In this document: positions 1 to 11,066 of the stretch, in pieces
How the letters are laid out: each line of letters starts with the position of its first letter
Numbering within the stretch: the first letter of the stretch is position 1
Assembly: GCA_011319805.1 (NCBI GenBank)
Contig: SJRY01000203.1
Location: forward strand, 1-27,648
Length of the DNA stretch: 27,648 nt
Direction: 5' to 3'
Source: Macrocybe gigantea
Lineage: Eukaryota; Basidiomycota; Agaricomycetes; Agaricales; Callistosporiaceae
The notes under the pieces: model-generated
The model's database searches: none
The model's input: the letters and a program-made list of their open reading frames with translations, nothing else
What the model was told of the DNA's origin: nothing
Translations under genes and position numbers: made by a program

Positions 1-183
1 CGACTGCGAGGGCGTCGAGGGCGTCGATGAAGGCGAAGATGTTGGACCTGTTTGCACAGAAACGGTCACGCGGGCTGCAGGATGACGAGGAGGAAGGAGG
101 AAAAGGGCTGGACCGTTGGATGGGGATGACGTGCTGGGGCGAGAGACGGAAGGCGAGGACAGGGACGTCGGCAACGAGGCCAT
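1..183 (-). CDS. Possible 5' end of a minus-strand gene, truncated by the window edge
   Basis: Reading leftward from an ATG at 183 (context AACATGGCC), one frame stays open for about 61 codons to the edge and is Ser/Pro/Thr-rich. Behind the ATG lies a strongly CT-rich minus-strand leader (about 200-270), as is common at basidiomycete transcription starts. A different frame at 1-60 has nearly all codons ending in C and reads NIFAFIDALDALAV, which looks more like real coding sequence, so an intron or a frame break may lie between. I do not recognise the product. Confidence 0.3.
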   Translation of the reverse strand, partial: MASLPTSLSSPSVSRPSTSSPSNGPALFLLPPRHPAARVTVSVQTGPTSSPSSTPSTPSQS

Positions 184-1030
184 GTTCCTTTTTTCTTTTT
201 TTTCGGCTTTTCTTTGGCCACTAAAGACGAAAGAAAGGGAAGGAGAAGGGGGGAAGGAGACTACGGAGCTGAAGCGAAGAGTAGGGACTAATCTAATTTG
301 TGTTATCTCTGCTCGTGGCGGATGCATGGTTCTGCCCGCCGCACTTCTCGGCAGGCGCTCGCAGCTGTCCCGATCTGCATGGCTAAACCGGAGAAGAAAA
401 GGACTCACTGCTCGACATGCTGGTCAGTGTCTCTGGAATGAGTTGGCTGTATCTAGCTTGTTCGCGGTGGCATCAAGAGGCCATCGCTTCGTTTGACCAT
501 ATTCCAAGTATCAAATGCATCTCGGCCCCCTTTTTCCACGCCACAATGCATACTGCCATCCCTCCCCTGGTGCACTATAAGAACCGGGGCAAGAGGGTGG
601 AGCGGTGCAGCCGAGACTCGAAGGACGACGACCCGTGGCTGAGGGGAATAGAACGTAGATTTGACAGACTGGGATCGCGCTAGTCCGATTTCAATTTCTG
701 CCCTCCTCGAGGCAGCTGTGTTTGATCACACAACCCGCGAAGAAAATAGCAACAGCGACAACCAGGGCAACCGACCGACCACAGTCCATAAACGACGTTC
801 TCCTTCTCAAGCCTTCCCCCTTTCCATTTTATAATTTCTCACTCGACTCGACGGACGGCCCCTCCCTTCCGCCCCTTCGCCCCCTCTTTCTCTTTCCACG
901 CTCGGTCGCTTCTTGCGTGGCTACTCCTGTTGGCAGTTCCTCTCGGACCATCCCTTGGATACAAACAACGCAAGCGCACAGTCATCCATCACTTTTCACT
1001 CTTACGACATTCTAACGACGCCGAAAGACG
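184..1030. promoter_or_regulatory. Divergent intergenic region between the edge gene and the gene at 1031
   Basis: No convincing coding region is visible here. Both ends carry pyrimidine-rich tracts on the respective sense strands: the minus-strand tract near 200-270 and the plus-strand tract near 840-905 (runs of C and T before the ATG at 1031). Such CT-rich blocks are typical of basidiomycete core promoters. A TATAAG string near 576 is a weak TATA-like match and lies too far from either ATG to assign. Confidence 0.4.
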
Positions 1031-2831
1031 ATGTCGTCGACGGTCTCGAGCACGCGCGGTTCCTCCGCCAGCTCCACATCGCCATCGGCGACCGACTCCA
1101 TCTCGGCTTCTCCGACGCTGTCTCCCATCGTCAGCCAGACCTTCACGCCGCCCTCCGTCTCGAGCACGTCGACGACTCCTGTTGGTGGCGGCGGCGGTGG
1201 TGGAGGTGGAGGAGGGAACAATGCAGGATGGAACGGTCCCTCGATTGCATCCTCCGCTTCCCTTTATCGTGAGCATTCGACCTCGGAATTCGAAACAAAA
1301 AAAAAGTACTCATCGACGCATGTCCTTTTCTGGGTACCCGCCTTTGCATTATTTGCACTCCAAAAAAAAAAACCGTCGATCGTCCACCGACCGAATCCCG
1401 ACCCGTTACCGCTCGACCTTAACTAACATACTCACTGATCTAATAAATCCGAACCATCCGACGACCCCGCACCGCGAGCAGTGTACACCTTCCTCGCAAC
1501 GCTCGTGCTGCTGCTCTCCGTCAGCGCCGCCATCATCCTCCGATCGCTCATCCTCCGCAGACGACACCGCCGCATGGTCGAAGAGGCCATCCGAAACGGC
1601 ACCTGGATCCCGCCCTCCCCTGGCACCGCCTTCGCGAGTGACGGCACTGGCGCGCGTGCCGCGGCAGGCGGCTTTGGCGGACGCATGCACGCCCATCCGT
1701 TCGGGCCTGGTCGCGCGAGGGCGTGGATCTCAGCAAGAAACCAAAGATGTGGGAGGCGTTCGTCGGTCCTGCTGGCGTGGGAGTCGGCGGCTTTGTGGAG
1801 AAGGGCAGACGGACGAGCGTTCGAGATGAGGAGAAGCGCGCAGAGGCGCCTTGGGATCCGTTGAGGGCGGAGCGAGCCGAGGACCGCGAGACGGAGGGTG
1901 AGTGCGAGTGGGACAACCTCAAGCCCATCGCCGTCGCGTACCTCGTCCCTCCTCCGTCAGGAACGACGACACACGCTTCGGCTCTACCAGGCGGAACGAT
2001 ACAAGAACAGCTGCAGTTACAGCCATTGTTAGGCAGCCGCACGCAGGAGCAGGCAGAACAGCAGCAGCAGCAACAGGAGCGCAGACGACGCCGCGGCGTC
2101 GGCACCGGCACGCGCACCGTCTTGCGCCGCATCCTACACATGCTCAGCCCGACACCCGCCACGCCGAGCTCTCCCTCCCGCACCCCCTCACGCCTGCGCC
2201 CACCACCGCAGCGGGGCCGTCCTTCCCCACACCGTCGGCGGCGGCTGGCTCGGCGTCCGAGCTGCACCGCACATCGCCCATCATCGGCAGCGCGGGTCCT
2301 GGCACGGGTGTCGGCGCGCGACAGGACGATGCGGCTGCTCCGTCACATGCCGCCGTACCGGTCCCAGTCGTGCAGGTCGCCGTGCTCATCGCGATGCCTT
2401 CCGCCGCGAAGCCGCGTTACCTCCGCCCGTCGCTGACGTCATCCGACGCCGTATCGTCGCCATCCTCTTCGACCTACGAACATCCGCCGTTAATGGAAGC
2501 AGATGGCAGCATCAGCGCCGCCGCGCCGCGTCCGTCCACCCCGACGTCGTCCGGCTTTGTCTCGCCTGACTCGCTAGAGACGCGCGCCGCGCCAGGATCC
2601 GTCCAATCGCGGCATCTAGGAGCTGAGGACAAAGACAAAGGCGAAGAGGAAGACGAAGGAGACGCAGAGCCGCGCCTCCTCCAGCACATCGAGTTTGGGA
2701 TCGCCAAGGTCAAGATGAAGCTGGACGATGTTGCGTCGGCGGACGGCTCGGAGGGCGCGCCGACGGCCACGGGCCCGCTGCAGGGCAAGATGATGCGCAT
2801 CAGCGTCGCGAGCAGCGTGGACGTCGTGTGA
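1031..2831 (+). CDS. Low-complexity single-pass membrane protein, function unknown (reading frame broken)
   Basis: Exon 1 (1031-1268) is Ser/Thr-rich and ends in a run of about 11 glycines. A GTGAGC intron (1269-1481, a TAAC branch near 1420) joins it in frame to an exon starting with one strong transmembrane segment (about residues 80-103: YTFLATLVLLLSVSAAIIL), followed by an Arg-rich stop-transfer stretch and EEAIRNGTW. Downstream, DLSKKPKMWEAFV (from 1726), a Gln run (about 2058-2080), PVPVVQVAVLIAMPS (about 2355-2405) and an acidic C-terminus ending at 2831 are coding-like, but they fall in three successive frames. Both switches (about 1690-1722 and 2085-2290) equal the loss of one base. 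The likely topology is an extracellular Ser/Thr/Gly N-terminus and a long cytoplasmic tail. I know no function for it. Confidence 0.6.
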
Positions 2832-4420
2832 TGCGCGCTGATCGTCATCGTCTGTTTTTTTTTTTTGTTTTTTTTTTTGTTCTTGTGCAAGTTGCTTTGC
2901 TTTTTTTTCTGGTTCGGTGATAGTGTTATATCGTTTTTTTTTGTTCTTTCGTGTCTTTTTTTTCTTGCCTGTCTCAATACCGGCATGCGAATTTTTGGTC
3001 CTTTGCTCTTGACCCACGACCACGACACACAAGCGAGGAACTTTCGGCCGTCATGGTTGTAGTTGTAGTCGTATGCGTAGCTGTACTGTAGTTGTAGTCG
3101 AGTGCGCGTGTCTCTATCTCATGCTGGGTCGTTTATCACAACTGTTTGTCGAGTTGTGATGCTTATTCTTATGCTTATGTTTATAGTTGGCAACTCTTCA
3201 AATGCTGGTGAATGAAGCCTGTCTGACCGTGGGTGCTGGCATGCCTGTCTTGCGTGCGAAACGACCACCATCATGATGGCCAACGCCCTCAATGTGTTCC
3301 TTAACGTCAGCAGGACCCACGGCGCCTAGCCTTTGAGACGCCAATAACAAGGCCGACTGTTGACGCAGGACTCTTGGGCAGCTGCGCTCGGGAAGGGGTG
3401 AGGCTTGGCGTCGTGGGTGACTTGAATCTTGCCTGGGTGTTTCGGAACGTGAATATGGCACGCCTCAAACAGAACGGGGGGGTTGGGGACTTTGGTGCGG
3501 TTTCAGCGCTCCGTGGCCTTTTGGATACCGTGTGGTGTGGTTTGAGATTCGCATAGATCCTAGGATGCATATGCTGGCGGCCCTACAGATGTAATGCCCC
3601 TTTCTGGGCTTGCTTGCGGATGGCTATCATCATGCATCTTCAATAATGGCGGTATTCCTTTCATATCCTGTACAAATGAACAGCCTCGTATCGCAAAGAA
3701 GAGAGTCGCGGTGTGGGTCGCGTAGATCATGTGCATTTCATGTGCCCCGTATGACCAAGCGGAAAACGCGTTCAAGTGCTCGGAAAAACATTTTCAAACG
3801 CTTGGTTGCCCACTGCGGTGCTTGTTTCCCCACAGAACTAATGAAACCGCGCACATCTCCATCCGGGGCATCCCCGTTTTTTTTTTTGCAGAAATAAGCC
3901 CAAACATTTTCCGAAGTTCACAGGAACTGTATGACGATTGGGCCCGTGGAATAGGTGAGTTGATCCGTTCGTTGAACGTGGATCGCGTTTTTTGGACAGA
4001 ATAGTCCGGTTCCTCTTTCGACGCCAAGAGATTTCGTCATTGTACCCAGTGTCGACCTTTCATCCGTATAGGGCTTTGAGACGACGTTCTTGCAAAGAAA
4101 GGTATGAAATGTCTGTGTCAGAGAGGCCTACATGCTTGTTTCTCCGCACATTTGGGGCTCGGATTCTGGCGCATGCCAACAAATATTCAATCAAGCAACC
4201 GTTCTGCTGCTTGCCGTCCCTCCTGACCGATCTCTTGACCCGGAGAAGCCCAGAAGACGCATATTCATGACCATGCGATGCGAGATTCAGCGGTCCGGCG
4301 TCTGCCTCTTCCAGCCGCTCGACAATGTCATGGGCCGTTATCATGAACCTGTGCATCATCCCAACAAGGCCTTGAATGCGTCAAGCACGCGCAAGACCTG
4401 CCATAGAACCCGGAAGCCGA
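2832..4420. other. Intergenic: T-rich 3' flank, then no recognisable gene
   Basis: Immediately after the stop at 2831, several T runs (about 2854-2960) mark a likely 3' untranslated region of the upstream gene. At 3055-3105 short GTAGTTGTAGTCG units occur twice, a minor simple repeat. The rest contains only short open frames in several phases without motifs, signal peptides or plausible splice structure. I see no gene, tRNA or transposon ends in it. Confidence 0.5.
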
Positions 4421-4424
4421 GGCA

Positions 4425-4430
4425 TATAAA
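4425..4430 (+). promoter_or_regulatory. TATA box of the AA9 gene
   Basis: TATAAA lies 52 bases before the ATG at 4482, a normal spacing for a TATA-driven inducible secreted enzyme. The leader between them contains CTCGTTCTCAAC just before the start codon. Upstream, CCGGGG (about 3866) and CCGGAG (about 4232) fit the loose SYGGRG consensus of the carbon-catabolite repressor, but so short a motif is expected by chance. Confidence 0.65.
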
Positions 4431-4481
4431 TTGAGGCGGTCTCGCAGGCATGTCTTTTTCAACATTGTCTCGTTCTCAACG

Positions 4482-5833
4482 ATGGTTTTCGCCAAGAATG
4501 TCCTCACACTTGCGGCCACTCTCCTCGGTCTGGCCTACTCTGTAAAGGGACATGGTTATGTCCAGGAGATCACTCTTGGATCGACAAAGTACACTGGCTA
4601 CCTGCCATACCAGGATCCGTACGTTTCCAATTCATGCCGTTTACCATATTTACACTCAACGAGGAATGCCACGTTCCTATAGTTACATGAACCCAGTGCC
4701 GCAACGTATAGTCCGCAAGATTCCAGGGAACGGTATGCCTTTGTTTTTCGTCGTAAGAGCACGTTCCTGAATCGCTGTTTTGCAGGCCCCGTGGAAGATC
4801 TCTCGCTCAAAGAGTACGAGATGCTGTCGGACAGAATATGTCCAGCGTGCTGATCACGACTGTAGTATTCAGTGTAACGGCTGGTCAGCAGGCGGATCTA
4901 GCTATGACACTGCACCGGCCCCCATCTTTGGAACCGTTGCCGCCGGATCCCAGGTGAAGCTCAATTGGACGACGTGGCCAGATAGCCACAAGGGCCCTAT
5001 CATCACCTACATGGCTCGCGCCCCGTCTGATATCACCAAATGGAACCCCGGCACGGCGTAAGTCACGGCTCCATTCCTCCTTCCAGTGCTTTCAGTCTCA
5101 GCCTGTATCTCTAAAGTGCCGTGTGGTTCAAGATAGCAGAGTCTGGCAAGAATGCCGCCGGACAGTGGGCCGCTGCAGATCTCCTACTGGCTTCAGACTC
5201 CATTTATACGTTCACTATCCCGCCCAAGCTGAAAGCGGGCCAGTACATCATCAGACATGAGATGTTAGTACTCCCTGTTGCCCCAATTTACGGGAAAGCT
5301 GATGTCTGTGTTCCAAAGTCTTGCATTGCATGCAGGTGAAGATGTCACGATTGTTTGAAGATGCAAGCTCATCGCGCTTCGTCCCTGCAGCTTACCAATA
5401 TCCCGGCGTCCAGGTTTATCCTAGCTGCATCCAAGTTGAGGTCACTGGTTCTGGAGCGGCGCTTCCAACATCTTTCGTGTCATTCCCGGGTGCTTATACT
5501 GCAAGCACGCCAGGTTAGCACGATCTCCCGCTTTGTCCTAATCCTCGCTAACAAATCTTTTTTATGCCAGGTATTGTGTATGATGTCTACACCAGTGAGC
5601 ATATTCCAGGTTTGTCACTTGTGGATAGAATGTCTTATTCTATTGCCGGAAAATTCGACAGACACCGGAGTAAGCCCAAATTCGGTCTATCTCGTCATTC
5701 AATTCTCTCATCGTTCTTACCCGACAGGCGTATCCAATCCCAGGGCCTGCTGTGTGAGTCGTCTTGGTTTCATAAACAAGATTCTATCTCTTAACAAACC
5801 TTTCTTGCTTACAGTTGGACTGGCGGAAATTAA
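4482..5833 (+). CDS. AA9 lytic polysaccharide monooxygenase (former GH61)
   Basis: This is a secreted copper enzyme that oxidatively cleaves cellulose or related glucans. The spliced product has 256 residues over 11 exons: 4482-4618, 4683-4732, 4786-4813, 4866-5057, 5117-5263, 5319-5335, 5391-5513, 5571-5594, 5662-5669, 5728-5753 and 5815-5833, all with GT-AG introns. A signal peptide (1-23) leaves His24 as the N-terminal copper-brace histidine (HGYVQEI); the second brace histidine is His113 in WPDSHKG. Family landmarks are [28 protein letters not shown] and VYPSCIQV (Gln197, Tyr199), the [11 protein letters not shown] loop and the ending [11 protein letters not shown]. Cys75 and Cys202 fit the usual disulfide. 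No CBM1 follows. The frame is intact. It lies convergent to the rhamnosidase gene. Confidence 0.95.
5662..5669 (+). other. 8-nt micro-exon in the AA9 gene
   Basis: The eight bases ACACCGGA between GACAG and GTAAGC are needed to join the exon ending YDVYT to the one starting [10 protein letters not shown]. Including them gives Asn-Thr-Gly in frame, which matches the usual length and sequence of this loop in AA9 proteins. Skipping them breaks the frame. Confidence 0.8.
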
Positions 5834-6649
5834 GAACATATTTTACGCTGTATTTTTTTTCCTTCCATCTTCGGAGCAATCTCGTGCATATGAATCGTAT
5901 TTGGAAAAGCAATATGCTTCGCAATATATTGCTGAAGCTATGCGACCATTACAGGGCATTGAATACCTTGATCGAACGTCCAGTCGACCGATTTCGTAAA
6001 GGGCGCTGTTTGACAAATCACCTAAGTGGGCATCGTATCAGCTGCCCGAGTGTGAAACTCGGCAAAGACAAGATGGAAAGAGTTCGACTGGAGGTGCTAG
6101 CAGCGGCGAAAGCTCTGGAACGATTGAGCTAGCTTTTTACTAACTAAAATTCTCGGAGGGCCCCTTGTTCGCATGCCTCTCTCTTGTTGGCCATCCGGAG
6201 GGTAGCGAAGATTTGCTGTCGGGGCAGTCCAGACCATGAGTCTTTGCGTGTTCGTCGCTCGTAGGTGCTCAATCTTCCTCACTCAAAGGCACCGAATTAT
6301 CCCATAGTCAGTCATACTGAACGGCACGGACGAGACTTGCCTCGACGTCGCGCTGCTGGAGGCGAACTCTATAAGAGCCACGGCGCTTGCGGATGAGAGG
6401 ACAGCAGGAACAATAATGATCGACGAACGTTTATCACCTTTTCCTTTCCGGAATTCGAACTACTGGGACCGTCAAGTTATGTACGAGAGCGATCTAACAG
6501 CCTGGAACGGGGTTGACCTCTTTCACATCCTGTCGAAGCTGGAGAAAGCGGGCCAGTGTTCCATCGCGCACAAAATGTCAGTTTTCCATCTGTCACTGTC
6601 TATGAAGGAGAGTCCTAATTTAAAGCGTTGCCCGGATACAGAACTTGCA
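5834..6649. other. Convergent intergenic region
   Basis: This lies between the AA9 stop (5833) and the rhamnosidase stop (6650), so it should hold two 3' untranslated regions. Short open frames in several phases show no domains, signal sequences or splice-consistent extensions. I see no gene in it. Confidence 0.5.
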
Positions 6650-9600
6650 TCACAAGACGATGGCGAAAGTATATGATCCAGAACCGATTTTGACTTCAAT
6701 ACCCGATGCGCTATCATCTGCCTTCGCCTTAATCCCTTGACCGGCAGCAGGGTTTTTCTCAGCAAGCTCCGTGGCCGTAGGGACACTGATCGTAGCGTTG
6801 ACGCCGACTGGGACATCGACGTTCAAGTTAACACTACTGCCATTCCTTGACCACTCGACAGTGAGATTCCCAAAGGGCGTCATGGTCCAGGCATGAATAG
6901 CGTCGAAATGTGAAGTGAGGAGAGGCTTGATTGTCACCGTCCGGAACGCAGCCGACGTAGCCTGGATTCCTGCTACATGCTTGTAAAGCCAGTCTTCAAA
7001 TGTGCCGAGGAACAGCTGCGGAGGGAAGAGTCAGTCGAAAAACTGCCAAGGAAGTCAATGGCACGACGTACATGGTCATGAGAACGAGCTTCAATCGCCC
7101 AATGCTCCCACTTGAAAGAGACATTGAGCCTATTGCTAGAAGTCCTCATCTTTATAGCTACATACCATAGTGTTTGCACCGTTGACGATCCAGAATCCCC
7201 AACTTGGAAACGTTGTTTGTTGCGAGACAGCAAAGGCTGTATCGGCATGGCCATAATCCGATAACATGGGCAGAACGTACTTCGTGCCCAGAGCGCCCGT
7301 ATTGAGGTGGTTGCCGCGTGCGATGACATCTTTGGCAACGCTATCAGCCACGCCTTGCGCTGAAGTTGCATTAGGAGCAAGCCCAAATGCCAAGGCCAAC
7401 AAATTGTGAGTTTGTCGATACCCATTGTCACCAGACCCGGCATAAAACCCAGTCGAGACGTTGAAGAATGCCTTGTTGAAAGCACTCTTCACATTGCTAG
7501 CCTGTGTCCCGAATGTTTTCGCATCGTCAGATTTTCCTAGCACAGTGGCAATGTTGCTCATTGTCGCCAGCATTTGATATCTGTGTGTGTCAGGAATTTC
7601 AATGGTGCAGGTCTTGGATGGTCTAACCAACGTTCTCACAGGTATGCAGTCGCGCTGACATGTAGATCTTCCGGCGCATTGCCTCCATCTGGACTGGTTT
7701 CCGGTGAGACCCAATCTCCCAAGCTCGTTGAAGCAATGTTATTGGGTGAGCGATTGAGCTCAAACAGGACGTAGTTCTTCATGCTATCATAATGAGTCTG
7801 GAGAATTCTTGTATCGCCCCGGTAGTAATATATCCACCACGGTATGACGACAAAGGCGGAGCTATTTCGCCATTGTTGAGCCCGAGGGAGGCGGCTTATG
7901 GAACGTGAGACTTACTGCCAAGTAGGAGCCTGGTTATTCGCGCCCCATCCGCTGTCGGTGCTATCACACCTGGAGGACCAGAACCATTTAGTCGACTCTC
8001 ATCGAGGTCTCGCACATATTTTACAAGCAGTTCTTCCGCCGCGAAGTTCGTAAGAAACATTTCCTGGGGATACAAACGTCAGTGCAAGCCACGGAACGTT
8101 ATCCGAAACTTACAGTGCCTAACATCGCATCCCCTGACCAACCATTCTTTTCAAACGTTGGACAATCTTCCGGAATGCTGTGAACATTGTTCAACATCGT
8201 GAAAAGGGCCGCCTTGTGCATTTTGTTGAGAAGATCATTGGATGAGTCGAAGCTGCCACGCGGAAATAGGTCATCATGGACAACACGCCCTATGATATTG
8301 GACGCTGTTGGGGAGATGAGCCAGGCCATCCCTCCACTTGAACATATTGATAGCCTTTGTAGCTAAATTTCGCCTCGAAGGATTCTGAAGACCCCGTTCC
8401 GGAAAGCCAGAATCGGTCTATGGTAATGTACTTGATGAGAACATGAAAGTTTAGATAATTGTCAGATTACCCGTTTGAAAATTATTTGCATAATAATGAT
8501 TCGTGTCTTCGAACATAACGGTTCCATCATTCTGCAAGTAAAGCAGCAGTTAAACCTCATATGTAGATACAAAAAGATTTATCACCCACCTTCAGCTTCT
8601 CACCATAGTGTATCGTGATCAAACTTCCTTCCGGTCCGGTCGCAGTGATTCGGGCCCAACCAGCGACATTTCGTTCGAAAGCAGCAACATAGATTCCCTG
8701 CACTGGTTGAGTGATCGTTACAGGCGTTAGCGTTTGTATGATACGCGTGGGAGGCTGGCCCTGATTAACCAAGGCGCCTCTTGGCCCAGCCACAACCTGA
8801 GCGTTGATCCAACCAGTGGGCACAAAACCTGGTTGATCGAATCCAGGCTGCAATAAGCGAGCTACACATTTATGAAAGTGAATCAAATGTAGGAGGAGGT
8901 GGTACATGATAGGAGCGCTCACCATCGAAGTTTTCACCACCAAAGACATCGTCCAGACGCGTTGGGCCTTCTTTAACTTGCCAGGACGAGTCTGATACGA
9001 CTTTGGTCGTGGTGCCATCCGTGAAAACAATTGAAAGCACCATCCTAAGCACGGGTTCGGCGCGCCATGGTGCATTGTTCCAGTTCCAGACGTTTCCCTG
9101 AGTAACACCATAGTGGCTTCGGCCAAGCTCAACACCAACAGCATTTGTTCCTTGTCGGAGCTTGGAGGAGACATCTACGGAAATGTATTGGACCTCAGTA
9201 TCATATTTCGTGAATCCAGGAGTTAGAACGCAGTCGGAGGCAGGCGCGCCGTTGATGGAAATGCTAGCATACCCGCCCGCTGAATAATATAGCCGTGCGA
9301 GTGCAATGGACTTGGATATTGAAAATTCTTTGCGTAGCAGTGGAGCCGGGTGTTCAGCAAGTGAATCTGAAATTGTTACACTGGTTCCCAAGGACCAACG
9401 CCAAACTTCCCTAACGACGCTGCAAAACTCCAGCTGGAATCGTCTGTCGAGGGCTGTTCGAACCCCGCTGGGATAGTCTTGATGACTTTCCATGATGTAT
9501 CTGACACGACCGTGTCCAAGGAGCCATCCGAAAACGTCACTTGGATTGCAGCAAGCAGGCCTGCAGGAGAGTCGCCACCGTTGCCTCTGTCAGCGAGGTT

Positions 9601-11000
9601 GACAGCCCTAACGGCAACGAGTGCAGAGGGACCTGCGAGATTGACCGTGAACTTCTGCGCCGATTTCCAGATATCCAACTGATTGGGAGACGAGCCCACT
9701 CGATCGCCATTGAGGTACAAGTCAAAGCCGTCATCAGCTGTGATTATGATGACTGCCGACTTCAATGTCTTTCCGCTGGGCGCAACCAATGTCTTGCGGA
9801 ATGCACGGGGCTGGGCAGGCGCTGATGGGGCGATGTTTCAGAGGACCAAATCCACGTCGAATTAGTGAACGAAAGTTCTGGCGTTGGAGAAGGAATTGTG
9901 ACTTGGGTACCCCAGGGACCTGATCCATAAGCTGCCAGTCCTGCGGCCGCAGGCCACTGTGAATCGTCAAACGAAAGTGATTGAAAGTCGGATGGGACAC
10001 CTTTGAAGGAACGCCATGTAGTGTCGGAAGTGATCACCGTCGACGACCCATCCGAAAGAGTAATTTCTATTGCAGCCAAAACTCCAGCAGGACTAACACC
10101 TCCTGTATTTACGTCCGGTAAATTTATGCCACGGATTGCGAACACATTAGAGCCAGAGCTGAGAGGGACGTGGAATACTTGAGAGACTTTCCAGACATCA
10201 GTCGTGTTGGGGGAGGAACCTATCGGCTGGCCGTTGACAAATAATGTAAATTGATCATCCACCGTCAATAGTATTGTAGCGGAAACCGCAGTTTTGCCAG
10301 AAGGTGCACTGTATGTCTTGCGAAAGGCTCGGTCATCTGGCGGGGCATCTGGTGCACCGTCCTCAGAAGTCCAAATCCAAGAAGCAGAACGAAACGCGCT
10401 GACGATATTTGTGGAGATGGCTCGATCATCGTTCGGTTTCCCAATCCAGATGCTAGGATTCCAATCACTCGCAGACAGAAAACCGGTGGTGAAGTTGGAA
10501 GACGCTGTAGCCATTTCTTCGGTCGACGCAGCAACGTTGACACTCCAGAAGTATAATGTGTTTGAGGACAAGGCTGGTCCATCATACTCAATGAGATACG
10601 GTCTGTCGGATAGGACCACGCCGCTGTCCCAAACGTCACTGTTGCCAGGCTTGACTTTTGACACGAGAATCTGGTAGGATGTTTGGGACACTCCGCGCTG
10701 GCTGGACGTTACTACCCAGGAGAAGCGAGGGCTGACGTCAATGCCAAGGGGTGCAACCTTGTTTTCAACTTGCAGCGAGGTCAAGCCGAGAGTAGCGTCT
10801 GAATAACAGATGATTTGAGTGTCGCTCCAAACGTCCCATGAAGTATCCCTGCTACTCACCAGCACTTCTTGTAGATGGCTCCCATACCCAGCAAAGCCAC
10901 AAGACGCATTTCGAAAGCGCTGTTGAGAAAGTCCATACAGATCCTTAAGAACACGGGAAAAAAATGGAAACTCGGCGAGCTCACTTCTAATTGTCCTCAT
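6650..11000 (-). CDS. Secreted GH78 alpha-L-rhamnosidase (four apparent 1-base frame breaks)
   Basis: It should hydrolyse terminal alpha-L-rhamnose from pectic side chains or glycosides. Exons: 11000-10985, 10919-10860, 10798-8923, 8861-8590, 8531-8471, 8417-8114, 8063-7916, 7861-7640, 7580-7166, 7110-7072, 7015-6650. The first two give a signal peptide (about 1-25) joined in frame to LGLTSLQVENKVAPLGI. In order follow an N-terminal beta domain, two tandem WIW modules, a rhamnosidase-N domain (LLRKEF to GGENFDG), the LQPGFD region and the (alpha/alpha)6 barrel. Catalytic motifs are DCPTFEKNGWSGDA (Asp, general acid Glu, Asp) and NTMWEHWA (second Glu). Breaks at about 9827-9830, 9387-9389, 8310-8313 and 7957 each equal one lost base, mostly at G/C runs. 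With four bases added the length is a multiple of three (about 1260 residues). The enzyme is otherwise complete, so error is likelier than decay. Confidence 0.9.
9380..10388 (-). repeat. Tandem duplicated accessory module inside the GH78 gene
   Basis: Two copies (about 10388-9905 and 9863-9380) share the same order of motifs: WIW, then RAFRKT, APSGKT, a DD-x-F-x-L-x-(V/L)NG strand, SSPN, DIW or DVW K, SPAG(V/L)LAAI, SDG, SDT(S/T)W, DDS and GPW(G). Each is about 160 residues. The DxFxLxVNG strand resembles galactose-binding-like beta-sandwich modules often attached to GH78 enzymes. The DNA copies are clearly diverged, so the duplication is not recent. Confidence 0.8.
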
Positions 11001-11023
11001 CGTCGACGATGCTGTGTAAGCAT
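10997..11023 (-). promoter_or_regulatory. Short upstream ORF overlapping the GH78 start codon
   Basis: An ATG at 11023 opens an eight-codon frame whose TGA overlaps the main ATG in an ATGA arrangement. It is present in the mRNA if transcription starts about 30 bases from the TATA at 11061-11066, so it could modulate translation of the rhamnosidase. Confidence 0.35.
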
Positions 11024-11060
11024 ATGTTCAAGGCAAAACCCGGAACAAGGAAGTCTGGGC

Positions 11061-11066
11061 ATATAT
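11061..11066 (-). promoter_or_regulatory. TATA box of the GH78 gene
   Basis: ATATAT on the minus strand, about 60 bases before the ATG at 11000. It supports that ATG and the two-exon signal peptide over later methionines. Confidence 0.5.

Noticed and set aside
3198..3570. Two overlapping minus-strand ORFs of 87 codons
   Set aside because: They are overlapping phases of the same stretch with no motif, leader or promoter-like context; probably chance ORFs in intergenic DNA.
3863..4238. Carbon-catabolite repressor sites (SYGGRG) upstream of AA9
   Set aside because: Two matches exist but the motif is too short and degenerate to call as a feature.
9762..11000. Using the uninterrupted 412-codon ORF as the GH78 N-terminus
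   Set aside because: Reading through gives no signal peptide; splicing at 10984-10920 and 10859-10799 produces one and joins in frame to the conserved start of the enzyme.
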